Position numbers and translations under genes: made by a program
Shown: positions 28,541-41,144 of the stretch, piece by piece
Numbering within the stretch: position 1 is the stretch's first letter
Layout of the letters: every line of letters starts with the position of its first letter
The notes under the pieces: generated by a model
Told to the model about the DNA's origin: nothing
Seen by the model: the letters and a program-made list of their open reading frames with translations, nothing else
The model's database searches: none
DNA from: Alectoria sarmentosa
Lineage: Eukaryota > Ascomycota > Lecanoromycetes > Lecanorales > Parmeliaceae
Reading direction: 5' to 3'
Assembly (NCBI GenBank): GCA_009733775.1
Contig: WOGZ01000136.1
Location: 1 to 64,000 of the forward strand
DNA length: 64,000 bases

Positions 28541-31500
28541 TACTATAAAAGGCAATAACATTTTTTACGTATTTTGATTATGACCTTTTTCAAATAATAA
28601 CAGTTATTTTTTTAGTTATAGCATTTATCTAGCACTTCTTTATTCAAAATCTTTTATTCGATTACATAAAACTTAAAAATGAACATTTGAATTTTCTCAT
28701 TCAAAAAAAGCAACTTGCATTTAAAGTTAATTCTATTAATTATTTCTTAGTTATTTAATGTGTATTTGCATAAAGTCGTGATTTCGAGAAGTTTATAACT
28801 TTTGTTAAAGTGTACTTCATCTCGTTTTATAACTCACGTAATCTCTTTTTATTTTAATGTGTATTTAATTTAATGTATAAGTGCTCGTTTAGGGCGAAAA
28901 GATGATTATCGACGTTTTAATTTTTCAACGCCAACGCGAAAGCGACAATATAATATTTCGCGATTAATTTTTAACGCATAAAGTGCGGAGAAGGAGAACG
29001 ACGCTTTGAATTCTTAAAAAGTATAAGATTTTCATATGTCACTTTTTTGACTATCGAGTCATGAACGTTATACGTTATTGTTATTTAATGCTTGACGAGG
29101 GTTTTTATAATTAAATTAAGAGAAATTTTAAGTGAAGTTATTTACGAAATTGCGCATTTATTTATTATAAATTTTTTAATAAAAATGTGTTAAAATTGAT
29201 GATAAAAAGCGTAATAAATTAAAAATATCTTAAAATAAATATTGAATAGAGATTTTATAAAAGATTACGACTTTAATTAAATGTTTAAAAAAAAATGTTT
29301 AAGTTAAATAAATATTAACTCTTTTTATATTTTTTAAATGCTACTTAAATTGCGATTAGTTAGTTTAAATATTAAATGATTTAATTCTCTCTTTTCTCGC
29401 ATTTTTATATTTCATTTTTAAATCGTCTCTTTAAATTCATTTTTGAAACTTTTTTTTATTTTAAAATAAAGTTTCAAATTTGATCTCGTTTTTTACGCTT
29501 CGATTCTGGCATTGAGAGAGTAAAAACATTTTTTGATTATTTATAAACTTCTTTTATCTTTCTTTATCATTTTTCGAAATGTTAATTTCAATATATATAC
29601 GATAATGAGAGAGAATTATTAACACTTTTATAAGTTTTTAATTTTTGACGATAAAGAAGCACTTAATCGTCAGCAAAGCATTTTTAAGAACTTAAATAAT
29701 ATTTTAAAATTAACGTGTGATGGAAATTAACGACGAAATGCACGTATTTCACGTATTAAAAACGATCGTTAATAATTAAGCACCTTCGTAAAAGAGATTC
29801 GATTTTAAAGTTCTTCAATTTTCATTTCTCAGCGACGTTAAAAATAACGACTTGATATAATATAAAGACGATGCAATTATAAATGTTCTTTTAAATTTTA
29901 TAAAATCTTTTAAGATTTTTATTATCATTAATCTGCGTTATATAAAATAAAATTTATCGTCGTTTAAGAATATACTCGTTCGAGAATCAATTAAACAATT
30001 TTAAGCGGCAATTTATTTAACATTTTTATCGAATATGTAAACGATTTTTAAATATTAATATATTATATTCTCGAGTTTCCTTAATATATATTGATTTATA
30101 AAGTTATTCGTTTTTTTAATGTTGCTTTTTAATTTTATGTCGCGTTTAAAATTATCGCAATAGTTTAAATTTCAACTCGAAAACAATTATTTCTTAAATT
30201 GATGAAATTTAATATTCAGAAATTTTAATTTTACTCTCCAAAAATCGCGAACTTTTAATAATTAATAATAACGCGTTTATCAACAATCAAATTAAATCAA
30301 ATTAGATTTAATTAAAAATAGTCATATCTCGCAATAAAGTGTTAAATAATATAAATTATATTAAAAAGAATTCACAATTAGAAAAGATCTCGAAAGAATC
30401 GCCTTTAAAGTTAAAGGCATTATTTAAATATAAATTAATACAAATTATCAGGCCTTTTATTTATAATTATAAACTTTTATTTAATATTACTTTTAATGAT
30501 TTTTATACAATTTTCAATCTTTTTTTTATCAATGCGACTTTATAATTATCGATAAATTATATAAATAAATATGTTTTTTTATTTTTTAAGTTAAAAACAT
30601 TTCATTTTTATACTTGAATTTTTATCATTATTAACGAGTTTCGAGTTTTTTTAAAAATGTTTATTTGAATAAATCTATATATAGAATTTAATGTTAAAGA
30701 TTTTTAAAATACGAATTTATTGAATAAGTCGATATATTATCAAGTTTTGAATCATATAAATTTCGTAAAATGATAACAAATTAATAAGTTTTTTCATATC
30801 TTAAAGCTTTTAAAATCAGATTAAAAAGAGATCATATTCGATAAATTGAAATCATTAAATGCACATCTTCGAAAGATCTTTAAAAAGTATTGAAAATTCG
30901 ATATACACTTGATTATAAATGAGATTATTTAACGATTAATAAATCGTATTAAAGAAATCGTGAATATTTCGAATAAATTAATTTCGAAAAACTTTAAAAT
31001 CTAAATTTTGATTAATTAGAATTATATATTAAATTAAATATTTTATACGAAAGATCGAAATAAGAGAGAAGAATTTTAAAATCTAAATAATTTTTGAATT
31101 GAGAATTTAAATTTTACATAAATTCAAATCGTGATTTTAAATTTAATTTCTTAAAAGAATATTTTCAAAAATCACTTTTATATTATATAATTAAATAATC
31201 TTTTTATATCAATTCGTTTTTTAACACAGTTTTAAAAGAAAAAATTCGAAATTGCAAAAATTATGCGTATTTTTATAACAAAACGAGAGAATTTGAAAAT
31301 TATAAGTGATATTTAAACATAACGTATATCGACGAAGCCGAATCGTGATTTAAATTTTAAACTTTTAAATCTAAAAAACAAATGAAATATAAGTATAAAA
31401 TGAGATAAATTATATAATTATCTTTTCGAGAATAAACAAATATTCGAATTAACTTGAAAAGATTAAAATATAATGTTATTTATAATTATTATATTAAATA

Positions 31501-34500
31501 ATCAAAAGAAAATTAATAAATTACATTATTAATCGATTAAAATAATTATAAATGCACGTATTTCTCGAGTTATATTCGATCAAAATAAGATTCGAAAAAA
31601 GCTTCTTATTTCGAAGTTTATTAATTAATATAATTATTATATAAATAATGTGAATAATGTAAATTAATTGCGTTGTTATTATAATATATAAAAAAGACAT
31701 TTTAAAAATTGAAAGTCACTATAACATTTTTTATTAAATATTATTATTATTAATTATTATAAAATAACTTATTACAAATTTAAAAAAATGCAGAAAGTTT
31801 CATTTTATAATTATAAGAAATTTTATATACAATTTATTAATCAATTATTCGAGAATTCGAAGCGTTTCTTCGAAAAATCTTCGACAATTAAACACTCTTT
31901 ATCAACACAAATATATTCGACGATCGCAATAAATTATGATAAATTAATTCGTATAAGTGAGAAATCTCAAATATGCGTATTTTGCTTATGTGCTGAAAGA
32001 AAAATATCTTTAATAAAATTCAAAAAGCCTCTTTTGAAACTGTTAACAAATTCGATTAAATCACATAATTTGATTAAAAGAAAGCGACGAAAGCGAGTCT
32101 TAAAAAGTTTATTTAAATGTAAACTTTATAAAATTCATATATATAATCATATTAAGTGTTGAAAAAAACATATTATAATCATTTTATATAAATAGATTTG
32201 ATAATTTTTGATAATTTTTTTAATAAGAAAATGTTAAGTCTTTATTGAATCTTATTTATCAATTTAAGAAATACTTTACTTTTAATAATTATATTAAAGT
32301 ATTTTGATTTAATTTATAATAATTATTTATTAATTTTAACTTCTTTTTTTAATCTTTTTAATATAATTATCTCGACGTTATTTATTTATTTTTAAAAAAA
32401 ATTCTCTTAATAATAATGTGAAGTAGCTATTAAAAGTTATGAAAATAAATATAAAAGATTAATTGTTAAAGACGAAGTGAGTGATGATGTATAAAATCAT
32501 TTTATACGTTTATTAACATCGTACATTATTAATTATAAAGTGTTCGTTTTTTTAAATATATCGATTTTATAAAATAAAAAGATATAGCGAATAATAATAA
32601 TGTCTTCAGCTTGATAGAATAATATTCATTTTTACAATTTTTTAACGATTATTAATTTTTATTTATATGTGTTAATTTCTTTCGTTTGCCTTCTCATTGC
32701 ATTTAATGTTTCATTTTAAACTTTTATAATAGTTTTTATACGTTTCTTAACTCGCATTCGAGTAATTATAATTTTTTTTAATATATCTTATATTCATAAT
32801 CCCTTCTCCTTCGTCTCTTTTCAACGATTTTTATAATTTCTCACTTCTCTTTATTCAATGTTGAATTTCTTTAATTTTAAAGTCGCTCAATAAATTATAA
32901 AAAAACGATAATAATGTGAGAGAAATAAACGATCGTTATTATTTCGTAATCATTTTTATAAATAATTTACTCAACTCGATTTCGATATAATGCGATATTA
33001 AAAGAGATCGAATAATTAATAAAAATAAAAATAGATTTAATAATAAGAGAATTTATATAACTGCGTGTTTTTGACTATTTCTTCGAATGAGAATTTTCGA
33101 GATATATAATATTAATTTTAGATTTCACGTTCGTGACTTTAATAAAAGCGTTAATTTCGTTAATTTTTTCGTCGTTATTCTTCATCACAATAGGGTTATT
33201 TGAAATACGTTAATAGAAAATCTCGAATATTAATTAAAAATGCATTTGAGGGGCATATCTTGACTGTTACCAGCTTTATTGAGTCGATTTAAATTTGTTA
33301 TTTTCTTATATTACGAGAATACTCGCGAAAAGAGAGATCATTTAAAAATAAACTTAAATTGCGATCGAATTCGTATAAAATTAAGGTCTTTCGATTTATC
33401 ATCGATATTATTTATTTTATCGATCACGATCGTAACTTTTTAAAGTTATTAAACGTATTTATAAAGATTAATATCTGCGTATTAATTTATACGTTAAATT
33501 TTCTTCAATTTATATATATATTTTTCACTTTCGTTTAAATTTACATTATTTATTATGCGCTTAAAAAAACCTCGAATCTCGATAACGTTTATAATTATTA
33601 TAAATTTAACGTTTATATGAGTTATTGAATTTTATATTTATAAGAAGTTAATCGAATTTGTTCTTAATTTTATTGCGTTTTCTCGAAGCGAAAATCGTTA
33701 CGAAATTAATAATGATTTAAGATTTAACGACGTAATAAACGATCGAAAAATATATAAAATAATGTTATCTTTATTGCAATTCGCTTCTTTATTTCTTTTC
33801 TCTTTTCTCTCACAAAAATAATAAAATTCGATATTTTTAAAATTAATATTTATATCGCATATCGATAAAAGAATAATAAATAAAGAAGAAAGAGAATTAA
33901 AAATGAAATCTTTTATCTTTTTATAAAAGATGAAATATTTAAATAAACGTTATTTGTTAATATTAATATTTATTAACGAGAACTTTAAAAATCGTATTTA
34001 ACTTCTAAGCTTATTATAAAAATTCGTAAAATGTTAAAAAAGTAATAATTTTCGCCTTACTTAAAAGTCGAGTCGTTATTTTTAAAATGAACGTTATTGC
34101 TATTATCGATATTCGTATCATTATCTTCATTTAATTTCAAATTCGATTATTGCGATTTTTGTGTTCTTTCGACATCGAGCATTAATTTCTCGAAGAATAA
34201 ATTTTTTTTTTTTTCTCTCCGCCGCCTTTATTGCGATTATTCTTGAAATCGAATTCGTTTAAGAGAATTGAAATAATTATTCAAGGTTTATAAGAAGCGA
34301 AGACGGCGAATATTATCTTCGACGTATAATTCAATATCTTTAAAATTCAATATATGCTTGTAAGATAATAAATTAAAGAAATTTTTCGACGATAAGTTAA
34401 TCGAATCAAGAACTTCGATTAAATCGTAATCGTTAAATAATTCACCTCATTCGTCGTTAAATTTAGAAACTTTAAAAATATATCTTTGTTCGCAAATAAC

Positions 34501-35390
34501 GAAAGCATTATTAATCGAAATTATAAACGATTTTTTATTAATCAAATTAACTTTGATAAAGAATTAATAAAATTGAATAAAATTTAAATTAATCGATATT
34601 ATTATATTTTAAATATAAATTAAAAAGTTATATATGAAAAATTTAAAATTGAAAATTTAAGACATTTAAAATGAGGTAAAATAAAAATTATATATGCTTT
34701 TAAATTATACTTATAACGACGATAACGAATTTATATTCTTTTCAATTAAAAAATCGCTAAAAACGTTATTTTAATATTATTTATCTTATTTTTGCATTTA
34801 TCGATTACTTTTTTTTAATAATCTCGAATCGTCGATCTTTAATTATCATCGCTCGATTTTCAATCCTTTATTTTATATTTTACGATACGCGCTAACGCAA
34901 TCTTTCAATTCTTATTATTTCGCATTTAATTTATATATTATATCGATCAAAGATTTTTCATTGCGTCTTTCGAAGATATTTAATTATGAAATTAAGTTAA
35001 TTATAATTATTTAAACATTACGCGTTAAGACTTTTATAATAAATTTACATTTTTTTCGATTCACAACAAAAAGTGAGATCATCGTCTTAAAATTACATTA
35101 TTAAAACGAAATGAATACGAGAATTTGATTAATGCAATTAAACAAACACGAAAATAACATTATCGATCAAGATAAAAAGATTTCATTTTTTGATTTTAAT
35201 TCGCCGTCGCTACTCGACTTCATATTTAATTTTTTTAATATTATATCACTTAATTATAATCGAGAGACGATCTCTATTCATATAATTAAATAAACATATA
35301 AAAAAACGTTTCTTTCATTGATCGTGTGATAGCAATCTTCGAGTTAAACAATTGTTTCGCGCTAAAATGCTCGCCATAATTTAAAATTTC
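28541..35390. other. AT-rich RIP-like block
   Basis: Composition is the same as in the 2.2-26.3 kb block. A possible transposase remnant (31788-32162) is listed separately. The frame 30339-30545 (plus, 68 codons) lies upstream on the same strand and might belong to the same element, but it is not recognisable. No other gene, RNA or unit repeat was seen. Confidence 0.75.
31788..32162 (+). pseudogene. Possible piggyBac-like transposase C-terminal remnant
   Basis: A 124-codon frame stays open in DNA where frames seldom reach 80. Its second half has CVFCLCAERK, a Leu-rich spacer with LTNSIKS, a basic run KRKRRKR, then CKLYKIHIYNHIKC. Restoring likely RIP changes such as Cys to Tyr would give a Cys-rich tail of the form CxxC...CxxCxxxxC, as at the end of fungal DDE_Tnp_1_7 (piggyBac-type) transposases. 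The first half, with YKKFYIQFINQLFEN, would be the region just before it. This is an inference from memory of the family. The frame is far too short for a complete transposase (500-600 residues), and no terminal repeats or TTAA target site were identified. It could equally belong to another mobile element. Confidence 0.3.
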
Positions 35391-36005
35391 TCATCAATGT
35401 CGTCGCAGAGTCGCAAATCAATTGGGCGGTGATAAAACAATAGATGACACAAGAGAATCGAAGCAAAAAGGTCCAAAGTGTAGAGTCGAACGACGAGGCG
35501 CTTCAGCATGATTGAAAAAGGAATCATCTCCGTTTATTGAGAGCTGAGTTGTAACGCGGGCGACAAGATACAAGGTGACGAATTAGAGAGTTCACCTTCA
35601 TCGTTGGCTCCAGCCGTAGGCGAAAGTGAACAGGTTAAGAGACGGCAAGGATGAGAGGTGCAGCAAAGTGATCTCGAAAGGAAAGGCTATTCAACAAATT
35701 GCCTCATGCAAAGCTCATAACATAGCAATCGGCGATGATCGGCAGAAGCTAACTAGGCAGCCAGGGATAAGAGAGGTTGCGTAGATCTTTGCAATACGAG
35801 AAGGAGCGAGGGGGTGGCAGAGAGATGTGGAAGAAAAATGAAGGGGAATTTGGGAAAACAGCGAGGGGTGTAGCTCTTTATACCTTGGAGAAAGCGGCGG
35901 GTGAGGCGATGCCGGGCGCCTTGCCCGAAAAGGCGACGCTAAACCCGAGAGGGCCGCGCTTGGCCTGGAAGCAGGAAAGGGCGAACATTTCACCGCGACG
36001 CAGAT
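35390..36005 (-). mobile_element. GC island, LTR-like regulatory block (minus strand)
   Basis: This island of normal GC is set inside AT-rich DNA with sharp edges. Read on the minus strand it contains a TATA box (GTATAAAGAGC near 35880), a pyrimidine-rich stretch downstream typical of fungal start sites, and about 340 bp further on an AATAAA signal (CTCAATAAACGGAG near 35538). A promoter and a poly(A) site this close together, with no coding frame between, is the plan of a retrotransposon LTR. No second copy exists in the window and the TG...CA ends were not resolved, so it could be a solo LTR, the 5' LTR of an element decayed to the left, or the promoter of a lost gene. The 92-103-codon frames inside overlap antisense and look non-coding. 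Confidence 0.4.
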
Positions 36006-39000
36006 TATTTATTAAAATTGAAATTAAATTTATAAATAATTTTAAATTCAATTTTTTCAAAAAATTTATTATTTTAAACTTTTTTTAATTGCGAACTTTT
36101 TTTTGAAATTAAAAGATAAAATTTCGTTTTAATATTATAAAAAAAAATTTATAATCGAATTTAAAGGTTTTTTTTCGAATAATATCGCACTTTATTATTA
36201 TATCGACGATGTTTATTATTATAAGTGTGAAATTTATAATAATAACTTTATTATATTTTTAAAATTTAAACGTTTACATTTCTTTTAATATTAATAATTA
36301 AAATTTTACGATATTTATAATATCGATCACAATATTTATTTCCGCGTGTTAATGCTTTTTTGACTTTATTTATAATAAATAATATAAATTGAAATCATTT
36401 ATAATAAAATGTTTATCGATCGCGTTTTTTGCGATCGCAGTTCGAAAAATATCAAAAAATGAAATTTTCGAATATGATTTTATTACGTCGATTTTATGTT
36501 TTCGAAAATATATCTCGAATCTTTAAAAGAGAGAAGCGTTATAAATATTATAAATGTGTAAGATTTTTTGTTTCTTTTTTTAAAACTTAATTATAATAAT
36601 TATTATATTTTCGTTATATACTTTAAAATATTAACGATTTATAAATATTTTAATGTTAACATATATATAAATTTTAATTAACGTATTCTTTATATTTAAA
36701 TAATATAAATAATAATTAATTAAAATTAAATAATAAATTTAATTTTTTTTAAAATGCTTTTAAAGTTTTTATATAATTAAAATATCGCATTCGAAAATCG
36801 TGAATTTTTGAAATAAAAATATTATAACGTTTATTAATTTATAAACATTATATTAAAAAATTGTAAATCGTGATTTTAAAAATATAATGCTTATTAAAAC
36901 GAATATATATTTATAACGAAATGTCGCTTTAATTTTTAATAACTTTTATAACATTTCGAATTTAACGACTTTTTAAAGAAATGTTTACTTTTATAATTAA
37001 TTTCGTTATTTTTAAAAACCAAATCTCATTTATAAAAGATTCGCGTATTGAATTTATATCGACGAGAAAGATAATATAACTCTTTTTAATTTTCTTTTAA
37101 ATTAATAACTTTATTTTTAACGATTTTTTATAAAATATTGAATTTATAAACTTTTCAATATTTTTTTTAAATCTTATTTTTGAAATTAATAAATGATTTT
37201 CTTTATTCGTATTCTCGATTTTCATTTTTATTATATTCATTTTTACGAGAATTAATTTTTCGAAGTTAAATGCTTTTAAAAATGTTATTTCGAAAATGTT
37301 AATTAATATTAATGTCTTTATTAAAACATTCAAAAATATTAGATTTATTATTCAATCGTTTGCTTTATATCTTCTGATACGATTTTTATTTAATGACGTT
37401 AAAGGGCTTTTTATCGTCGTTTTGCGTTTTTTTAATTAAATTCCTTAACTTTATTTTTAAAAGTTTTAAAAAAACGTTATCTCAAAATTGAAAATAACAA
37501 TTTCGAAATTCGTAATAATATTTATATTTTGATTTTGACTTTTTAAAATATTGAAATCAAATATATTCGATATAATTTTTATTAATTAATTCGATAAAAC
37601 GACATTAATGTGAATTATGATCTTTATCGAATAATAAAATAAAATAAAAATAACGTTATTATCGTTAACGAACGACGTATTCTTTATTTTTATTACGAAT
37701 TTCTCTTTATTAAAAACTCTTTTGTTTCGAATTGCGTAAATTTTCGTATTTTTATAAACTTTATTATATTAATATTTATGATTTAAAAAATAATTTAATA
37801 ATTTTCTCTCATTAATTGAATATTTTTAACGAAGAAATATTTTTTGTTTTTAAAATATGCGATTTAAAATCCTCAACGTCTTTTCATAATCTCTTAAATA
37901 ATTATTTTAATACGTTTACATTTAAGATTGTGAGCTTTATATAAACTTTAACAATTAACGCATTTAAATTAAAAGCCTGATTTTTGATGTTTCTCGCATT
38001 TTTTAAAATCATATTTTCGAACGTAATATACACAAATTAAGATTTTAAAATCGCATATAAAAATAATATAATCTGCTTTTTAACATTTAAAACATTTAAT
38101 AATTCGATTTTCGCGAATATATTTTTTATAATTATAATATTTATTTTCCCTCGACGAAAATTAACTTAAATCGATATTTTAAATAATATTAATATAATAA
38201 ACTTTTAAAAATTTCATTATTATTATTAAAAAGAATATTAATAAATTTTTAACTTTATTTTTATTCAATTATATAATATATTATATATTAACTTTTTAAA
38301 TGCGATATATATTTATTTAAATAATCGTTTTAATAAAAAACTCGATATTTTTCGAAAATTGATAAATTTTAACCGAAATATTATGAATTATTATCTTAAA
38401 AGTGAAAATTAAAACAAACGCATTTTTATTAAAATACGTTATTCAATTTTTAACATTTTTAATATTTTTTAAAATTTCGACGTTTTTTCGAATTTTTATA
38501 AAAAGTCGAATATTTTTTAACTTGAATTAAATAATAATTTCGATTTTGATTGTTTTTAATATTAAATATACTTTAAAACGAGTTTTAATATAAGTTTCTA
38601 AATTTTTAAAAAATTGTTTGCGATAACGTTTTTTGATATCGTTATTTTTAAGTTTAATGATAATTTAACGCTTTATTTTGATTTCGTTTTTTAAAATCGA
38701 TATTGATTAAAAAAAATAAAAGATTATAATATTTTATAAAAATAATAATTATGCGATTAAAAATTCTTTCACTTATATTTTTAAAAGATCGAAACGTGTA
38801 TTTATAATAATAATAATAATTATCGAATACTTTATAATTATAATATCGCCTTTAATGCGTTTAATAAGTTATTTTAAACGTTGCATTATTATTAAAAAAA
38901 ATTTATTATTCAATTAATCGATTGTTTTAATTATTATCGTAAACATTATATAAAATTTAACTTTAATAACAATTCGAAATACGTTTTCTTTAAAAAAAAA

Positions 39001-39700
39001 CATTGAAATTATTTTAAAGATATTTCAAAATGACTTTAAACGTATTTTAAATAAAGAAAAGTTATTTGTTAATAAAAAGAGACTTATAATTGTTTAATAT
39101 TTAAGATTATTTTAACTTGTCATTTTTTTTTAAATATATTATGATTATAAAGACGAAATAAAATATTAAATAATAATAAATAAAATTAATTTAATTGAGA
39201 CTATTAATAATGATTATAAATAACTATTAAAATTATTGAATAGCGTATAAGTAAAGTGATCGAAAAATGAAAAACACTTTTTAATGCGAGTATAAATAAC
39301 AGTCGTGAAATCAAAAATTTGATAAAGAAAAAAACGAAATTTAGTTTTTAAAAAGTCGTGATTAATATAAAATAATAAAACTCAGAGAATATTTAATAAA
39401 TGTGAATTAATATTATCGAATGAAAGATCGAAAACATATACACAATAATTAACTGAAAAGAAAGTTACTACATTTCACAAATAGTAAAATATGTATATAT
39501 CACGATTTTATAAATTTTAGATCTTTTTTCTGGGCATTCGGCGTATTTAACGGGTCGATAATTCTATATTAAAACTTCGATTAAGTCTTAACCGCAAAGT
39601 CTTTAATATTTAATTTATCGTATAATTTACTTTTCTTCTTCTTTATAGTTAGAAATTTCAGTTATATTATATAACGTTTGTTTCATTATATGTGATTTCA
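36006..39700. other. AT-rich RIP-like block
   Basis: This is AT-dominated sequence with CG pairs and stop codons in every frame. The longest open frame (37097-37333, minus) is 78 codons of Ile/Lys/Asn-rich composition. No gene or unit repeat was recognised. Confidence 0.75.
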
Positions 39701-39832
39701 AGTTTAAACTGTGATAGCATGAAGTGCAAAGGCAAAGATCGAAGCTGAGGTTAAAAAAGTCTAGCAACATTAATATATTATTATGCATAAACTTACTCGC
39801 TCGGCTCGCCCTCGTCAGAAATAAGAATTATG

Positions 39833-39920
39833 ATAATGATGATGATGATGATGATGATAATGATGATGATGATGATGACTGATGATGATGATTGATGATG
39901 ATGATTATTGATGAAATGAG
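39833..39920. repeat. (GAT)n microsatellite, interrupted
   Basis: This is a run of GAT triplets with a few AAT, ACT and ATT interruptions, at the point where AT-rich DNA gives way to the gene island. Confidence 0.95.
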
Positions 39921-39940
39921 CTTTCAGTACCCCCTCAAAG

Positions 39941-40014
39941 CCCTCAAAGCCCTCTGTAAGCTCGAACCCCTCCGTGCCCCCTCAAAGGCCTCTATAAGCT
40001 CGAAGCCCTTAGTG
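39941..40014. repeat. Two-copy 37-bp tandem duplication
   Basis: Two adjacent C-rich copies, each beginning CCCTCAAAG and containing TAAGCTCGAA, differ at several positions. Degenerate CCCCTCAAA pieces continue to about 40050. Confidence 0.7.
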
Positions 40015-41144
40015 GCCTCGGAGCCAGCCCCCAGAATCCCCTCAAAAACCCCTCTCTGACAAGGCCATGCGCTGTAGAGAAGAAAGCATCAAAAAATCAA
40101 AACTTGAACCAGCCTCTATAAAAATGATAGTAAACGCCTGAAAAAGCAGAACGTCTCTTTCTTCTCCATAGCATAGTTAGTGTGGTCTCAGCAAGGCAGA
40201 CAAAGAAGATAGAAAACAGTTATATTATTATATCAGCGCCATTAAAAATCGAACCTCAATACCATTAAATACCACCAGCAAACAGGCAAAAATGGATTCG
40301 GTTATGAAAACATGAAAACTAGCGCTGTCATTTTCAGCATAGTGTGCGACAAGGAGCGGATATTGCGAACTGTTGGTGTTTTTTCTTTCGGAACGGGTTT
40401 CGGATTTCGTTTGAAAGTTTCAGTGTTGAGGATTTATATGGACGGATGGTGGGAGGTTGGCTGCTTTGTTAAACTATGTATGAAGATAAGGTAAATATCG
40501 TTGCTGGAACAACGTTATTCCACCTCCAAGGCTTGGCAGAACAAGAAGAACAACAACATATCAAATTTATAACAATCAAAATATTGCTTTCTTACATGTT
40601 TTTTTTCTTTTTTTTCCCCGTTTGTTCGTCAAAGTTGTCGATCAATCGCTCAGGCGGGCTCACTGATACTCATCAATAACAACAACGTCATTTCAAAAAT
40701 TTTGATCAAAGCATAGCGGCGCCCTTGTTGGTTTACATGCACGCACAGATAAGACACTGTTCCGAAATCATTACCGTGTCACCCAGTCGTCGACCTTTCG
40801 CCGTCGGCGTCAGGAATGCCTGTCGCGACTTTCTGCATAGGTGTTGCGTTTCGTGGAGAAAAAAGTGACTCGAAAAAGCCACTTTATGCGAAAGACTTTA
40901 GCGCCTGCGGCTCGGTAACCCACCCGGACTAATCAGATCAGATTGGATCGTTTCATGGATCTACCTATCGAGTCCTATGCTAACATGTCGTGTCTCTTAG
41001 ACAGATCGTGGATGGTAGGAAAAGCAGAATACTGTGAGACTAAGGGGATGATATAGTCTCGAAAGAAGAACGCGCGACGGAAAAACATCATTGCGAACCG
41101 CATTCTGCAATCCTATGGTAGGCACACAGTCATCAAAAACTCTG

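Larger units (their letters stand above)
39701..41144. other. Intergenic DNA, no gene recognised
   Basis: Composition recovers to normal across this stretch. It holds a GAT microsatellite, a short C-rich tandem duplication and, at the right end, the downstream flank of the NRPS-like gene. Short open frames at 40312-40494 and 40476-40679 show no familiar motif. The minus strand just beyond the NRPS-like stop was read for a reductase or thioesterase continuation, and none was seen. Confidence 0.6.

Noticed and set aside
35715..36088. Open frames of about 100 codons in the 35.4-36 kb island
   Set aside because: They overlap antisense, show low-complexity Pro/Ser or Arg/Glu composition, and one runs into AT-rich DNA. 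Regulatory signals explain the island better.
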